This document shows positions 34,344-45,474 of a stretch of 64,000 bases of DNA, in pieces. Under the pieces are notes generated by a model that worked only from the letters and a program-made list of their open reading frames with translations, was not told the origin of the DNA and did not search any database. The stretch comes from Protoeuglena noctilucae (taxonomy: Eukaryota > Chlorophyta > Pedinophyceae > Marsupiomonadales > Marsupiomonadaceae): the NCBI GenBank assembly GCA_958009085.1, contig OY253677.1, positions 558,001 through 622,000 of the forward strand, read 5' to 3'. Position 1 is the first letter of the stretch; every line of letters starts with the position of its first letter. The translations under genes and the position numbers were made by a program.

Positions 34344-35314
34344 GAAGTCTCGCAGCGCATCTGCGGCAACGCGGCGGGGGCGCGCTCTGAGGCGCTCGAC
34401 CTGGGCTCGGCCCGCCCGTGCAATGCTTCGGCGCGTGGCGGGCGACGAGGGCCCGCGAGACGTCGCCGAGCTAAAACCGGTCGTTTGACGCCGCTGTGCA
34501 GTCACCTCCTAGGGATCGCGCGGGCGCGAGGCGCCCAGTCCGGCGCGCGTGCCACGCTTGGCTGGGGAGCTCCCTCCCGCTCGCGAGCCGCCCGATGGCC
34601 ATGCACGGCGGAAGCCCGCTGTGAATGCTGCAGGACTCCATGGCTCCGTCCGCCCAAACCACCGCGACCGCTCCGGAGCGCTGCGCTGTGCTTGAGACCT
34701 CGTCTGGAGACACCTCGAGCGCGCAATGACTCCGGGATGACCAAGCGCCTTCACTCGTTGTTAATGTGAGGCCGGCGCAGTGTCGAGGACGACGTCTGCG
34801 GGTCGAACAAGATTGTCTGGCGCACACCAGCAGCGTCCGCGCTCGGACCGCTGGCGGCTCCGTGATTGCTTCAGCATTGTGGAGAAACCGTATAAAAGTA
34901 ACCCTTGCCGTGGACACGCGCGAAGTCTCTCCAATTACTTGGGAGCGCTCACGTTGCATGCGCGCATTTAGGGTTGGTAGATGGCTTGCTCGTGCGTTAG
35001 CGGATGCCGGCAACTAAATCAGGCGTCATGGACACGCGAAATAACCGATGCCAGTGCGCGCCCAAGACGGGGCCGCTCAGTCGCTCCGCGGGCCTCCGAC
35101 CACGCTGATGCGGGATGCAGTCCCGGCGCTGGCGAGTCCAAGACGAAACAGAGCGTGCGGCGAGTGGGACTGAGCAGTTCCGTCGCCCACTTCGTCGATG
35201 TCGGCGCGAGGTGCGTCGAGCAACTGTGACGACCCGCCCTCGACCAGCTTTGCGCTGGCCCCGCATCCCCGCGTCGCCGCGCGAGGGCTTAAAGCATGCA
35301 GATGACGACATTGT
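34344..35314. other. Divergent spacer DUF3067 / nucleoside hydrolase
   Basis: No secure coding exon was seen apart from possible N-terminal DUF3067 sequence at its left end. It contains one clear TATA box (34891-34897). A long leader or short unrecognised 5' exon of the nucleoside hydrolase may lie here. Confidence 0.4.
34891..34897 (+). promoter_or_regulatory. TATA box
   Basis: TATAAAA lies in an otherwise GC-rich spacer, 418 bases before the nucleoside hydrolase ATG. The likely transcript start would be near 34920, leaving a leader of nearly 400 bases or a spliced 5' exon. Confidence 0.4.
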
Positions 35315-37074
35315 ATGGATAATATGACAAGGTATCTGCATGGACCGTTTGAGCCTCAATCCGCTCATAAGAGTCGCAGAGGGAAGGGGCCGTGCGAGCC
35401 AGTCTTTGACCGACCCCGCCGGGCGTCCAAGTCCCCCGGGAGCGGTCATCTGCACCTCTGGATCGACAGCGACGCCGGCGTCGACGACATCCACGCCATC
35501 CTCGTGGCCATCGCGCTGGTGTCGGGCCGCGCATCGTCGTCGCGTCCCGCGCGCCTTGAGGGCCTGTCCTTAGTCAATGGCAACATATCCCTTGAGCAGG
35601 GCATCGTCAACGTGCGACGCGCGCTGAGACTCTTCGAGGTGCGGGACGCCGATGCCAGCTGCCAAGCCACGCCGCAGGCACACACACGGCCCCACTCGCC
35701 AGTGCCACGTCCCGTGTTTGACGTGCTCCCGTTGCCCCTGTCCGGCACCACATCGCCACCTTCTAACGCTTCCTGCAGGGCGGCGAGGGCGTGCCAGTGC
35801 ACTTTGGAGCCGCGGAACCCATTATGGGCCTCGCCACGGAGCCCGACGGCTTCTTCGGCAGTGATGGTCTCGGGGACGTGCCGGCCCTGCACCCGGCTGT
35901 TACGGAGGACCTCTGCTGGCCCGAGCCCACCGGGGGGGCCGCAGCTGCGCCGGGGCCGTGGAGCCACGGGGCGGTGAAGCTCGTCGAGGTGAGAAGCGAT
36001 ACCGTTTCTGATGAAGCTGCAATGTGTTAATGGGTATCACATTCGTTGCACTCTGCAACTGAGACCTGATGCCGCACTGGGAGGTGAGGTGGCTGGAGCA
36101 CGTGCCACCCCATGCGCATGCCTCGAGCCATGACGCTATCCACTGGCCCTGCAGAAGGCACATGCGATGCCCGGGGAGCTCGTGGTGGTGGCCATCGGGC
36201 CGCTGACCAACCTGGCCCTCGCGAGCCTCTTAGAGCCCGACCTGCCGTCACTCATCAAGGAGGTCCACGTGATGGGCGGCGCCGTGGGGCCGGGGAACAT
36301 CACATCGCACAGCGAGTACAACTTCTATTTCGACGCCGAGGCAGCTGACGGTGAGTGGTTACCCAAAGCATGGGGTGTCGCGTGTGTCGGCGTCGTCAGC
36401 CCCCGCCCCTTGACGCCGGGATGACTGACACGGTGCGCGCAGTGGTTGTGCGCAAGTTCCACGGCCTCAAGCTCTACACCTGGGACCTGGCCAAGCGCGC
36501 CGTGGTGCCGTGGGGCGCCTGGGACCGACTGGCCGCCTCCAGCAGTCCCGCAGCACGATTCGCGACCGGGTAGGGCAACAGCGAGCATGTGCGCCTGGAT
36601 CGCAACTCCCATGTCACCTACTTACGGCGTTTCGCTCACCGTAGTGACACCTGCGCTGCCGCCCGCAGCATCGCTCAGGCGTCGATACAGCGGTCGGGCA
36701 GCCGCGCAGGGCCGGGCTACGTGCTGTGCGACCCTCTGTGCGTGGCGGGCGCCGCGCGGCCCGAGATGCTCCGTCTGTCGGGGCCCAAGGTGGCCAGGGT
36801 GACGGTGGGCGGGGAGGAGCACGGGAGGCTCGTGGTAGGGGACGCACCACCTGACAGCGGCCTCCCGACCATTCAAATCGTCGAGGTGAGGGCGATGGTG
36901 TCGGCTAGCTGGGAAGACCGCGACCTAGGTTGGGTTGCACTGAGATGTGGACCTTCAGCACAGCATCCGAGAGGTGGCTCGCAGGACGTGGACATGGATT
37001 CGCTGGTGGGGCTGTTCGAGGAGTCCCTGACTCAGCTCGTGGCGCCGCAGGGGCTGCAGTCCTTCTCGCCATGA
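35315..37074 (+). CDS. Inosine-uridine preferring nucleoside hydrolase family protein
   Basis: These enzymes split the N-glycosidic bond of ribonucleosides for salvage, using a Ca2+ ion held by an aspartate cluster. Six exons, 35315-35638, 35779-35988, 36155-36350, 36443-36569, 36669-36885 and 36985-37074, join in phase to 387 residues. The N-terminal metal motif reads LWIDSDAGVDDIHAILVA (Asp cluster D-x-D-x-x-x-D-D). Other family blocks are VPVHFGAAEPIMG, LVVVAIGPLTNLALA, EVHVMGGAVG and EYNFYFDAEAAD. The ATG at 35315 gives about 47 residues before the catalytic domain, possibly a targeting or linker region. The gene is convergent with PSMD5, 159 bases apart. Substrate preference cannot be read. 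Confidence 0.9.
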
Positions 37075-37233
37075 CAGTGGCAGCAACCACAATGTGTCGG
37101 GTGCTTGAAATGCTGCACATGACCGATCCAACCAGCATAGAGCAGTCGCAGAGCATGTTTCCACCCTAACTAATTGAAAATTCAATGTCAGTGCGTCCAT
37201 CGCAGCGGTAGCCTCCCATCCCCCCATGGCTCC

Positions 37234-39620
37234 TCATCGCGGCACCGTCGCCACGTCCGGCGGTGCCGTGCCGCCGCGCTTGGCCGTCCCAAAGGGCCCT
37301 TTTTCTCTCGCCTCCACGAGCTGAGCTAGCCAAGCCTGCAGCGTCGCGTCGCCCTTGTCCGCCGCCGCCGCCGCCGCCAAAGCGCACACGGCGGAGTGGC
37401 GCCACTGGCACAGCAGGGGCGCGGACTCTGCGCGGACGTCGCAGAGTCGAGTCACCAAGGGACCCGACGCGCACACCACGCGCGCGCCCCAGGGCCGCTC
37501 CGCCAGCGCAGTGATCAACCGATAGCACGCCACGCGCAGGTCCTCAAAGGGCTTGCTCAGGAACTGCAGGAGAACGGTACCTGCGGGGGTAAAAGGGCTA
37601 TGTTGCAACTAAATGTCGCAACTTACGTTCGCTCCCCTCACGGTCCCACATGCCGCGACCACCGCTCACCGACCGCTCCCCCCGCATTGCCGTCCTCTGC
37701 TGCAGCCGCATGCAGCGCCGCGCTGGCCACGTCTTCACAGGACTCGGGCAGCCCTGTGCTCTGCGACCCACTCTGTGATGTATGCGTGCCCGCACCCGTA
37801 CCCGCACCCGCACCCGCACCCGCACCCTCGTGCGCACCCAGCAGGGACGCCAGGGCGTGCAGCGCCGTGACGCGCGACGACTGCGGCGCCTGCGAGCCCA
37901 GCGCCCACTCCGCCACCGCCACAGCCAGGCCCAGTCCTGGCACGAGGGCCAGGGCGGCGCCCTCCCGGGTCATACCTGCAAGAAACACGGGCAAAAGAGA
38001 TATCAAGCACTGCTCGCGTGCACCGCCGTGGCCCATGCGCACAGCGAGCACACCGCCACGAACGTGACAACCGCCTCACACCCCGCCCAACACACGAGCA
38101 CCCCATCGCACGACACCCCGCGACCACCACACCATCCGTGGCTCACCGAGCCCCCCCGCGGCGTCTAGCAGAGCGTCCCTCGTCTCTGCGGGCGTTAAAT
38201 CGTCCCGGAGAGCCCCCGCCACCATCTCCAGCAGCTTGTGGGGTGCGCCGGGCGTCGCCATGTCCGGATGGCCCGCGTGTGCCGCCGCCGCAATGAAGGC
38301 CGCCCCGGCAGACACAGCCGCCGTCTGCGGGGGGCACGGTGCTGTCGCGATCACACCAATCACAATTCACCATCCTTGCACTCGCTCCTTCACTGAGCAG
38401 CCTACCCTGACCCACCCAGGGGTCCTCGCCCATTGACGATGTTAGTTGTCAACTAACACCCTCGCTCCCTCCTCCCCCCGCCGCTCACCCGCGTCATGGG
38501 CTCAGCGTCGGGGTGGTGCACGAGCCGCACGACCCGCGGCATGAAGATGTCGTAGAGGTGCCTGCCGGCCTGGCCAGGCGAGGCCTCCGCCATCGCGCGC
38601 GCCTGCTCCATCGCCACCGCGCAGGCCAGGGCATCCCCAGGGCCCCCCTCCGCGTCCAAGCGGTCCAGCTCCGCAGCGAGGCCCTCCAGGAGCCCCCGGC
38701 TGCGCGTCGCGGCCATCCCGGCGGGGGAGAGGGCGGCAATGCGGGCCACCACGTCCGACGCTCGCGCGCGCACCTCGGCACGGGCGTCCTGCGTCAGAGC
38801 GCGCAGGTGGTCGCCCGCGCCCGGCGAGGGGCCCAGGATGAGCTGCATGTGCGCGTCCGACGCCGCGGCTGCGGAGGGGAGGTTGGGACTCACTCAACTG
38901 GGAAGGGGGCGAGGAGGGCCGGCCGCGCAGCCTGGGCGAGGCGAGCGGGGCGCACCTGCGTCGCGGAGGGCGTTCGCCGCTGCGGACGCGACCCCGGGGT
39001 CCTCGTCCCGGATCCCATCCACGCACAGCTGGAGCAGGGCGCGGGGGGGCCCGGACGACGCAGCCGGGTGCGCCAGGACGGCCGCGCCGGCCGCGTGCAC
39101 CGCCAGCCGACGCAGCCTGTAGTCCGGCGCCTCGGAATCCCGACAAAGCGCCGCGGCCAGCTCCGCGGTGGGCCGGGCGGCGACGTCCGGGTCCGCGAGC
39201 ACGACCGCCAGGCCTCGCATCACTGCGGGAGGGGACGGGGGGGTCTCTCAGGGGGGAGAGAGACTCGCGACGAAAGCATTATGGTGTGAAGACAAAGATC
39301 CGATCGCCGCGCCGGGGATCGCCGCGAACGCGGGGCCGGCCAGCCCCCGGCTCGCCTGTCTCCATCTCCCCCTCGCGAATGTCGTCGTCCCGAAGGCCCT
39401 CCAGCACCCCGCCCACCCGCGCGATGGGCCATGACCGTAGGAAGTCCTGCGCACTTGCGGGGACGGCCTCGGGATCGGCAGTCGCGGGGAACTCGCTCGA
39501 CAAACGCTCGCGTGGGCGCGCCCGAGCGCGGCGCACCTGCACGCGGTTCTCCCCGGCCGAGTGGGCCAGCTGGACCATCTCGCAGGCCTCCACCAGCTCG
39601 GCGACCTCCGCGTCGGGCAT
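37234..39620 (-). CDS. PSMD5: 26S proteasome non-ATPase regulatory subunit 5-like (PSMD5, assembly chaperone)
   Basis: PSMD5/Hsm3 is a HEAT/ARM-repeat chaperone of the proteasome base. Six exons, 39620-39356, 39222-38956, 38868-38489, 38324-38147, 37975-37670 and 37580-37234, join in phase to 580 residues (human 504). The protein is helical, with repeats such as LRRLAVHAAGAAVLAHP, LLQLCVDGIRDEDPGVASAA, LTQDARAEVRARASDVVARI and the most diagnostic C-terminal block LSKPFEDLRVACYRLITALA with ERPWG. A Gly-Ala-Gly-Thr low-complexity loop in exon 5 is encoded by an ACCCGC hexamer run at 37795-37830. Intron 1 starts with GC (ACAG|GCGAGC), phase 1. The assignment rests on the C-terminal similarity; another ARM protein is the alternative. 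Confidence 0.75.
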
Positions 39621-40114
39621 CGTCCTTTTAGAAGGAATTCTAAGCCCTGCTCTCAATACAAAAGCCAGCCAGCGCGCGTCTTGTATTCGATTCTCCGTTT
39701 CGTCCCGCCTCGTCTCGACCCTGGGGAGAGCGACTGATGAGCAGCGATGTCCGCGATGGCTGCGACGCTTTTCAATGGCACACGCCGTCGTCGTGGCGTG
39801 TCGCGCAACGACAGTTGCCGCGTGATGCGAGCGCTGCTCCGCAGAGAGACAGCCACATGCGTTTTTTAAGTTTAGTAAACGGGTGCCCCGACCCAGCTGG
39901 GGCCCGGCACAGCGCTGCGCGGCGCTCGGCGGGCCCAGCAGCATCCTGATCGTCGCTACTGTACGTGAGCGCCCCGCGCATGCACCTGCCTGGCACGCCG
40001 CGCAGCTGCCGCAGGGAGACCCCTGCACGTGAACCTGCTGCCAAAAAGCCCGCAGCCGATCGGAGCGGACACGTCGACACCTGGTGCGAGACGCGGGTGC
40101 CTCTCCACCTAGGT
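39621..40114. other. Spacer before the repeat island
   Basis: This interval should hold the PSMD5 promoter at its left end. There is no coding signal otherwise. Frames crossing 40 kb are shadows of the repeats that follow. Confidence 0.35.
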
Positions 40115-40632
40115 TTCCTTGCGGGCACCCCGAGACGAGCGCCGACGGGCAGCCGGCTGTCCCGCGTGGCCGAACCCGGGCTTTAGGACCCTGGAGGGCC
40201 GGCGACCTTGAACTCCTGCACGTCCAGGCGATACCGCAATGTGAAGTACTCACCACGTCCCGCGCATGCGCGAGCAGGCCACCCACACCATGACAGGAGT
40301 GCCATCCAGCAGACCCGGTGGGGCGCACCTTGCCGTGGCAGCCTATCACGCCCCCCGCCAGCAGAAGCTGCACAGCTGCGCCATGACAGAGCGATGCATG
40401 CAGAGGGCGCCATGGGATACGCTGGCGAGCCCTCACCTGTTGCGGCCTCACCTGGGACTTACCTGCGCGGCGGCTGACACTGCCCCTGGGACGCCCTCCC
40501 ACGCGGACCTGCCATGCGGACCCTCACGGCAGGTCACGCGGCAGCCGGGAAGCCTCCCCACTCGAACCTGCCGCCATCTGCATGGGCGCGGACGAGCCGG
40601 TCCCCCCGCTCCCCCAGCAGAGCAGCAAGGAT
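40115..40632 (-). repeat. Dispersed repeat, copy A (retroelement remnant)
   Basis: This segment recurs at 44950-45474 in the same orientation with high identity and, in the opposite orientation and more diverged, at about 42670-43055. Read on the minus strand, parts resemble the sequence downstream of the LINE-like reading frame (for example TGSAGWHSCHGVGGLLAHA). No intact coding region is present. Confidence 0.7.
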
Positions 40633-41016
40633 GATGATGATGTGCAGTTCAATAGCTGAGGGTGCTGAGGTCCATCAGGATACTCGCGGCACGAGCTAGG
40701 CCCGCGCGACAGGGGCGCCTTTCCCCGGGGCTGCCGCACCCCGGGGGTTCCATTATCGCAGTGCATATGGCACTTGGCCCGCCCCCGCTAGGTCCCCCCA
40801 CCCGAAGGCTATGGGGCCGCCGCCCCGGGCTCCAGCGCCCCTAGCCCCTTCGCCGAACCGCCGCCCCTGCCGGGACGAGCAACCGCAGGATGCCTCGCGA
40901 GCGGGCCCCTGGGAACTAACACAACAACGAAGCAACGAAGCAGAGACAAGCCCCCATGCCGCGGCGCAGAGCACTTTCGCCCCATGCAGCAAGGAATCCC
41001 TGTTTTGACTGACAAT

Positions 41017-41039
41017 AAAAAAAAAAAAAAAAAAAAAAA
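41017..41039 (+). repeat. Poly(A) run, 23 bases
   Basis: An A homopolymer preceded by GACAAT (AATAAA-like) sits in GC-rich sequence. It fits the 3' end of a retroposed element. A related A-rich junction occurs at 44523-44539. Confidence 0.75.
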
Positions 41040-41237
41040 GCCCGCGGCGGGATCGGAGCTCGACACGTCAGCACCAGAGTTTTGCCTACCCCTCGGCCAT
41101 GAGCCGGCCGGCTGCGGCCATCTGCGGAGACAGGCCCCCCCCCCCAAGACCACTGGCAAGCCAGGCAGGCAAACGCTGCCTTACTGTTTTGTGGTTTATA
41201 TAGCGTCATTTTCGCGCGAAGCGGCTCGGTCGCCTTG

Positions 41238-41309
41238 GGCTCTGTCGTCCAGAGGTTAGGACGCCTGGCTTTGAACCAGGAAACCTGGGTTCGATTCCCA
41301 GCGGGGCTA
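41238..41309 (+). tRNA. tRNA-Gln (anticodon UUG)
   Basis: The 72-base gene folds as a complete cloverleaf. The acceptor stem GGCTCTG/CGGGGCT has several G-U pairs, the D stem is GTCC/GGAC, the anticodon stem CCTGG/CCAGG encloses loop CTTTGAA (anticodon TTG), and the T arm is CTGGG-TTCGATT-CCCAG. The discriminator is A. No intron is present and CCA is not encoded, as expected for a nuclear gene. Confidence 0.92.
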
Positions 41310-41409
41310 GGTGTGTGCGATATTGTGCCCTTTTTTGCGCGGATGATTAGCGATCCAACACAGCGGGAAAAGCATCCCGGCAGTGTGCGAACCTGCAGCG
41401 GCAAAAGGT

Positions 41410-41520
41410 GGGGTAGGAGGGGATCGAACCCTCGACCTCAGGATATCTCATCGCCGCGCGGGATTGAACCCACGTCGTTTGCTATGAGACCTGCGCTACT
41501 ACCTACTGAGCTACCACCCC
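41410..41520 (-). tRNA. Elongator tRNA-Met (CAU) with a 38-base intron
   Basis: Exon 1 carries acceptor GGGGTGG, D arm and the anticodon stem and loop ending CTCATA. The intron sits between positions 37 and 38, the usual place, and exon 2 resumes ATCCTG, with variable loop AGGTC, T arm GAGGG-TTCGATC-CCCTC and acceptor CTACCCC plus A. The intron 3' end (ATGAGA) can pair with the anticodon loop region. Unusually, the intron also contains GTGGG-TTCAAT-CCCGC, a T-arm-like hairpin with a B-box-like core. Elongator tRNA-Met introns are known in plants and algae. The D stem has one C-U mismatch. Confidence 0.92.
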
Positions 41521-42617
41521 ATATGGAGCACATTGCTCCTTTGGGGGACACCTCACGTCGAATACTGGTTGCAGCGCAACTAGGTGGGCCAGAGTCGGAG
41601 GAGCTGCCTCGTGAAAGCAGGCGGCCGCTCGATCAAATCTTTGGCCGGACCCATTTTTCATGTTTTTTTCCGGGGCCAGCCCGCGGTTTAACATGGCGCT
41701 TAATATGGCCAGGAGCCGTGGCCTCCGAGGTGCTGGTGGCGTCGTGGTGCGGGCGGCTGTGGGGCACGCGCTGGGAGCGGCTGCTGCACCTTCGCTTGGA
41801 CGACACGACGTCGGCCAAGGACCCCGTCAAAAGGGTAATAATCCAGGTTTGCAAGGCGCTGGAAGGGCTGGGCGTGCCCGGCGCGCCTGTGCCTCCCCGT
41901 GCCAATGCCAGCCGTGTGGTGCTTGAGGGCGTAGCTGAGCAGCTCGTGGGTATCCTGATTGTATGGGACCCTTGGCAGGGCCTGGTTCTGTCCCCTGCGG
42001 CCTGCGGCTCCCTCCCTGCTCACCTCCGCTCCCTTGCCGCAGGCCAGGTTCCCCCCCGGCAAGGGCGGAGCACGCGCTGGCGGCTTACTGCGCGCAGCAG
42101 GACTCTCAACTCCTCCCCCGTCCTTCCCGCCCCCAGGCCGCGCCGGTCGCTGTGCGCCCTGCCCCCGAGCCCGCGTGGTGGGCGGAGCTCAACCTGCCCC
42201 TTGTCAACCCCTCCACGCAGTGGGTCCTCGAGCCTCATCGGCGCCCCACTGAAGTGCCCGTCCCCATTCCGCTTAAGCAGTACTCGGTCGGACATGCGGT
42301 GGGGGTGGCCTTCGACCGGGCCACCATCACCTCGCGGCTCGGCCGCAAGGTGGAGCAGTGGTCCCGGGCCGGGGCGCTCGGGGAGGCCCAGGACGGGCCG
42401 GACGGGGTCACGGCGGCGGGCATGCATGCCGCTCTCAAGACCATCAACGCTCTCCCCCTGTCTCCGCAGATGCACGAGGCGCTGTGGCTGACGCTGGCCG
42501 ACGCGCGCGCCACCGCATCGCACTGCTACTGGCTCGACCTCACCACGTGCCCCCTCCTCCGCAGGGACGGCGAGCAGTGCTCCCACGAGGACACGGTCGC
42601 TCACGCCTTCTGGGCCT
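41427..42617 (+). repeat. Left arm of a 1,191-bp inverted repeat
   Basis: This segment is the reverse complement of 45758-46948 at near-perfect identity (I noticed one substitution, in the tRNA intron near 41475). It begins inside the T loop of the tRNA-Met gene, covers the rest of that gene, a GGAGCA-CAT-TGCTCC palindrome, and most of a LINE-like coding fragment. Both arms are exactly the same length by my count. Confidence 0.93.
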
Positions 42618-42751
42618 CATCTGGCGCCGCAGGTCGCAGCTGCGGGAGAACTGGCACTGATTCTCCCCGTGAACACCTGCAGGCCTCTATGCTCACCTGG
42701 GCGCCATCGTGGCGGCCGAGGTCCAGGACACACTGGCTGTCACGGAATTAG
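41690..42751 (+). mobile_element. LINE-like retrotransposon fragment (left copy, degenerate 3' part)
   Basis: The translated segment from about 41963 includes ALWLTLADARATASHCYWLD followed by a Cys/His cluster (TCPLLRRDGEQCSHEDTVAH), which I compare to the zinc-binding domain at the end of non-LTR reverse transcriptases. Upstream sequence (SWCGRLWGTRWERLLHL) is in another frame, so the copy is not intact. No reverse transcriptase catalytic core (YxDD) is visible. After 42617 it departs from the right copy. Confidence 0.55.
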
Positions 42752-43055
42752 AGCGCCTGGCCGCACTGCTGGGCAAGCAGGGTCCTGACAGGCTCGTCCT
42801 CGCCCGCGCCGATGGCAGCAGGTTCATGCGGGTGGTCTCCCTGCGGCTGCGTGAGCGGGGCAGGTAGGTGCGAGGCAGGTGCTTGTGAGCGGACACATGT
42901 CGCCCTCTGCACCTTGGCCCAGCTGCGCCTGTCACTGGTTGCCAGGGGGCATGGCAGAGTACCGCGGCAAGGTGCGCCACACCGGGGCCGCCGGATGGCA
43001 GTCCTGTTATGGGGTGGGTAGCCTGCTCGCGCGTGCGCGGGACGTGGTAAGTACC
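42670..43055 (+). repeat. Dispersed repeat, copy C (inverted relative to copies A and B)
   Basis: The plus strand here resembles the minus strand of 40115-40632 and 44950-45474, including AARADGSRF-like and GAAGWQSCYGVGSLLARARD-like translations. It follows directly on the LINE-like fragment, so the repeat family probably represents the 3' part of that element. Confidence 0.6.
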
Positions 43056-43124
43056 GCACATCTCAATACTCTTTGGATGGGCTGCAGTCCAAGGTCGCCA
43101 GCCCTCCAGGGTCCATGACGCACC

Positions 43125-43700
43125 ACGGCCCGCACTTGCAGCGCCGGGGAGGATGCTGGTCCTGGGGATGTGTGCCGTGGCTTGCGTGCACGACATGCAC
43201 GCGTTCTCTCGCGGCAAGGCTGAGCAGGAGAGGCACGTGCAAGTCCCTCGTGCTGCAGCAGCTCTTGGCTGGCAACGGGGGCCCGGGTGCACTGCAAGCT
43301 CAGCTCATGAGGAAGCGTGTGTTTGGCAGGAGCTTGCTGAGGTTCCCTGCCCACCGTGTGACGGCAGGCGGCGCGACGCCCCTTGCGTCCGACGTCCGGG
43401 CCACTGTGTCGCGGCCAGCACTCAGGAGTGTGACAGAAAGGCAGGCGCTCCTCGGCCTCGTCAATCACGTCAGCCCCTGTCTCGGTCCTGCCTGACCCCA
43501 AGCTGCCCTACGTCGCGTCGGCGGATGCCAGTGAGATGGGCATCGGACCCATGCTGGCTCAGCAGTAGCCGAGGGGATGCGGCGTGCAGCGTCCTCGTCG
43601 CGCAAGTTGGCGCCGACAAAGCGGAAGTGCGTGTAATGCATAGGACCGAGGGGCACTCCGTGGCCGCAGTGCACGCGGTTAAGCCTCTGGTTTGAACCAA
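43125..43700 (+). mobile_element. Ty3/gypsy-like RT-RNase H remnant, copy 1
   Basis: Stretches in shifting frames match Ty3/gypsy polyprotein signatures: ERQALLGLVNHVSPCLG corresponds to the end of the RT domain, DPKLPYV-SADASEMGIGPMLAQ to the RNase H start, and a later VAAVHAVKPL to the RNase H ELLAVVHA region. Frames are broken by stops. Closely related to 50330-50890. Confidence 0.6.
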
Positions 43701-44949
43701 CTGAGTTTGAGCAGACCTACTGGGCAGATTTGGGGCCCCTGGCAGAGATGCTGCGATACCCGTCGCAGAGCAGAGCAGAGCAGATGTCGCAGCTTCCGAG
43801 TGGGCCCAGACACGGACGAACAGGTCCAAAATCAACTCCGAGCGGCACGGACGAAGATGGCTGGTGTCGGCTCGCGTCAGAGTATCAGCTAGGGCAACAC
43901 CTGAGTCGGCGTGGGGTTGATCGCCCAGATGGCGCTCCGTAATGACGAGTTGCTACCTGTGCCGGGCCCGCGAGATCCTAGCCAGTGGGGGATTGAAAGC
44001 TTGTTCACTAGAGTACCAGCCAGCTGTTGCGGTCCGCACGCGGAGCAGGTGACCCACACACCCCGGACGTACGTCAGCCATCTGACGGGCCTGCGGGGGC
44101 AAGGAGCTGTCAGGGAGAGGCCAGACCCGTGGCCGTGTCCGCCAGCACCCCCCGCTCCCGCACGTCGGTGAGGGAGCAGACCCACGCGTACGTCTTCTGG
44201 TGCGGTTCTTTGAGGCCCGGAGCAGGCTGGGATTGGGGCTCCGCAGGGACTGGGGAGGCACGCTGGGGCGAGGCCACGAGGCGGGCACGATGATGATGAG
44301 CGATTCAACAGTCGAGGTGTGCTATGACTCTCAGAGCCATGCCTTGCGGAAGAAGTGCCGTCCCCCGGGGCAGCTGGCACCCCGGGGAGGCGGGCACGGG
44401 CGGGGACCGCTGGAACAAATCCAAGGAAGCAGGTCTCGGGGGCATGAACAGCAAGGGTCGACGTCCCGGGCCCACGAGCCAGAGACGCATCTGTGCGCCA
44501 TGTTGAGCTGCGGGCTGCCCCCGGAAAAAAAATAAAAAATCGGAGCCCGACATGTCAGCACCTGGTGCCAGACGCGGGTGCCGCTCACTTCTCTGGACAC
44601 CAACCGTGCCCCGTGAGGAACCACGATCTCGAGCTCGTCATTTCCCGCCGCGGGTGCCGGGCACAGGGGGGCGAACCCCCCCCACTGGCCCCTTGGGAAC
44701 CACACTCCCAGAGTGCGCGGGGGCTTCGCAAAGCGTCCCGGGGGCGGCAGCGTCGTTAGGCCACCTGAACGCGTGCGGTGAAGGCAGCGGCAGCCCCAAG
44801 GGACTGGGGGGACCGGATCTCGGGGACCTGGGTCCCCCGCTCTGTCCCACAAGGGGGCGCCAAAGCCGTACCAACACTCCGAACATGACGTGAAACCCTC
44901 GGCCACCGCCCCCGACTCTGCTAGGCCCCCGCCCGCCAGCGCCCGCCCG

Positions 44950-45474
44950 AGTTTTCCTTGCGGGCACCCCGGAACGAGCACCGACGGGCAATAACAACTG
45001 TCCCTAGAGACCGAAGCCGGACTTTGGGCCCAGGAGGGCCGGCGACCTTGAACTCCTGCACGTCCAAGAAGCACCGAAAGAACATGTGCAGACTCACCAC
45101 GTCCCGCACATGCGCGAGCAGGCCACCCACACCATGACAGGAGTGCCATCCAGCAGACCCGGTGGGGCGCACCTTGCCGTGGCAGCCTATCACGCCCCCC
45201 GCCAGCAGAAGCTGCACAGCTGCGCCATGACAGAGCGATGCATGCAGAGGGCGCCATGGGATACGCTGGCGAGCCCTCACCTGTTGCGGCCTCACCTGGG
45301 ACTTACCTACGCGGCGGCTGCCACCGCCCCTGGGACACCCTCCCACGCGGACCTGCCATGCGGACCCTCACGGCAGGTCACGCGGCAGCCGGGAAGCCTC
45401 CCCACTCGAACCTGCCGCCATCTGCATGGGCGCGGACGAGCCGGTCCCCCCGCTCCCCCAGCAGAGCAGCAAGG
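44950..45474 (-). repeat. Dispersed repeat, copy B
   Basis: This is a direct-orientation duplicate of 40115-40632, nearly identical over most of its length and differing mainly in a short segment near 45065-45095. At its right end it continues into the minus-strand LINE-like frame, whereas copy A ends in an ATG trinucleotide run. Confidence 0.75.
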
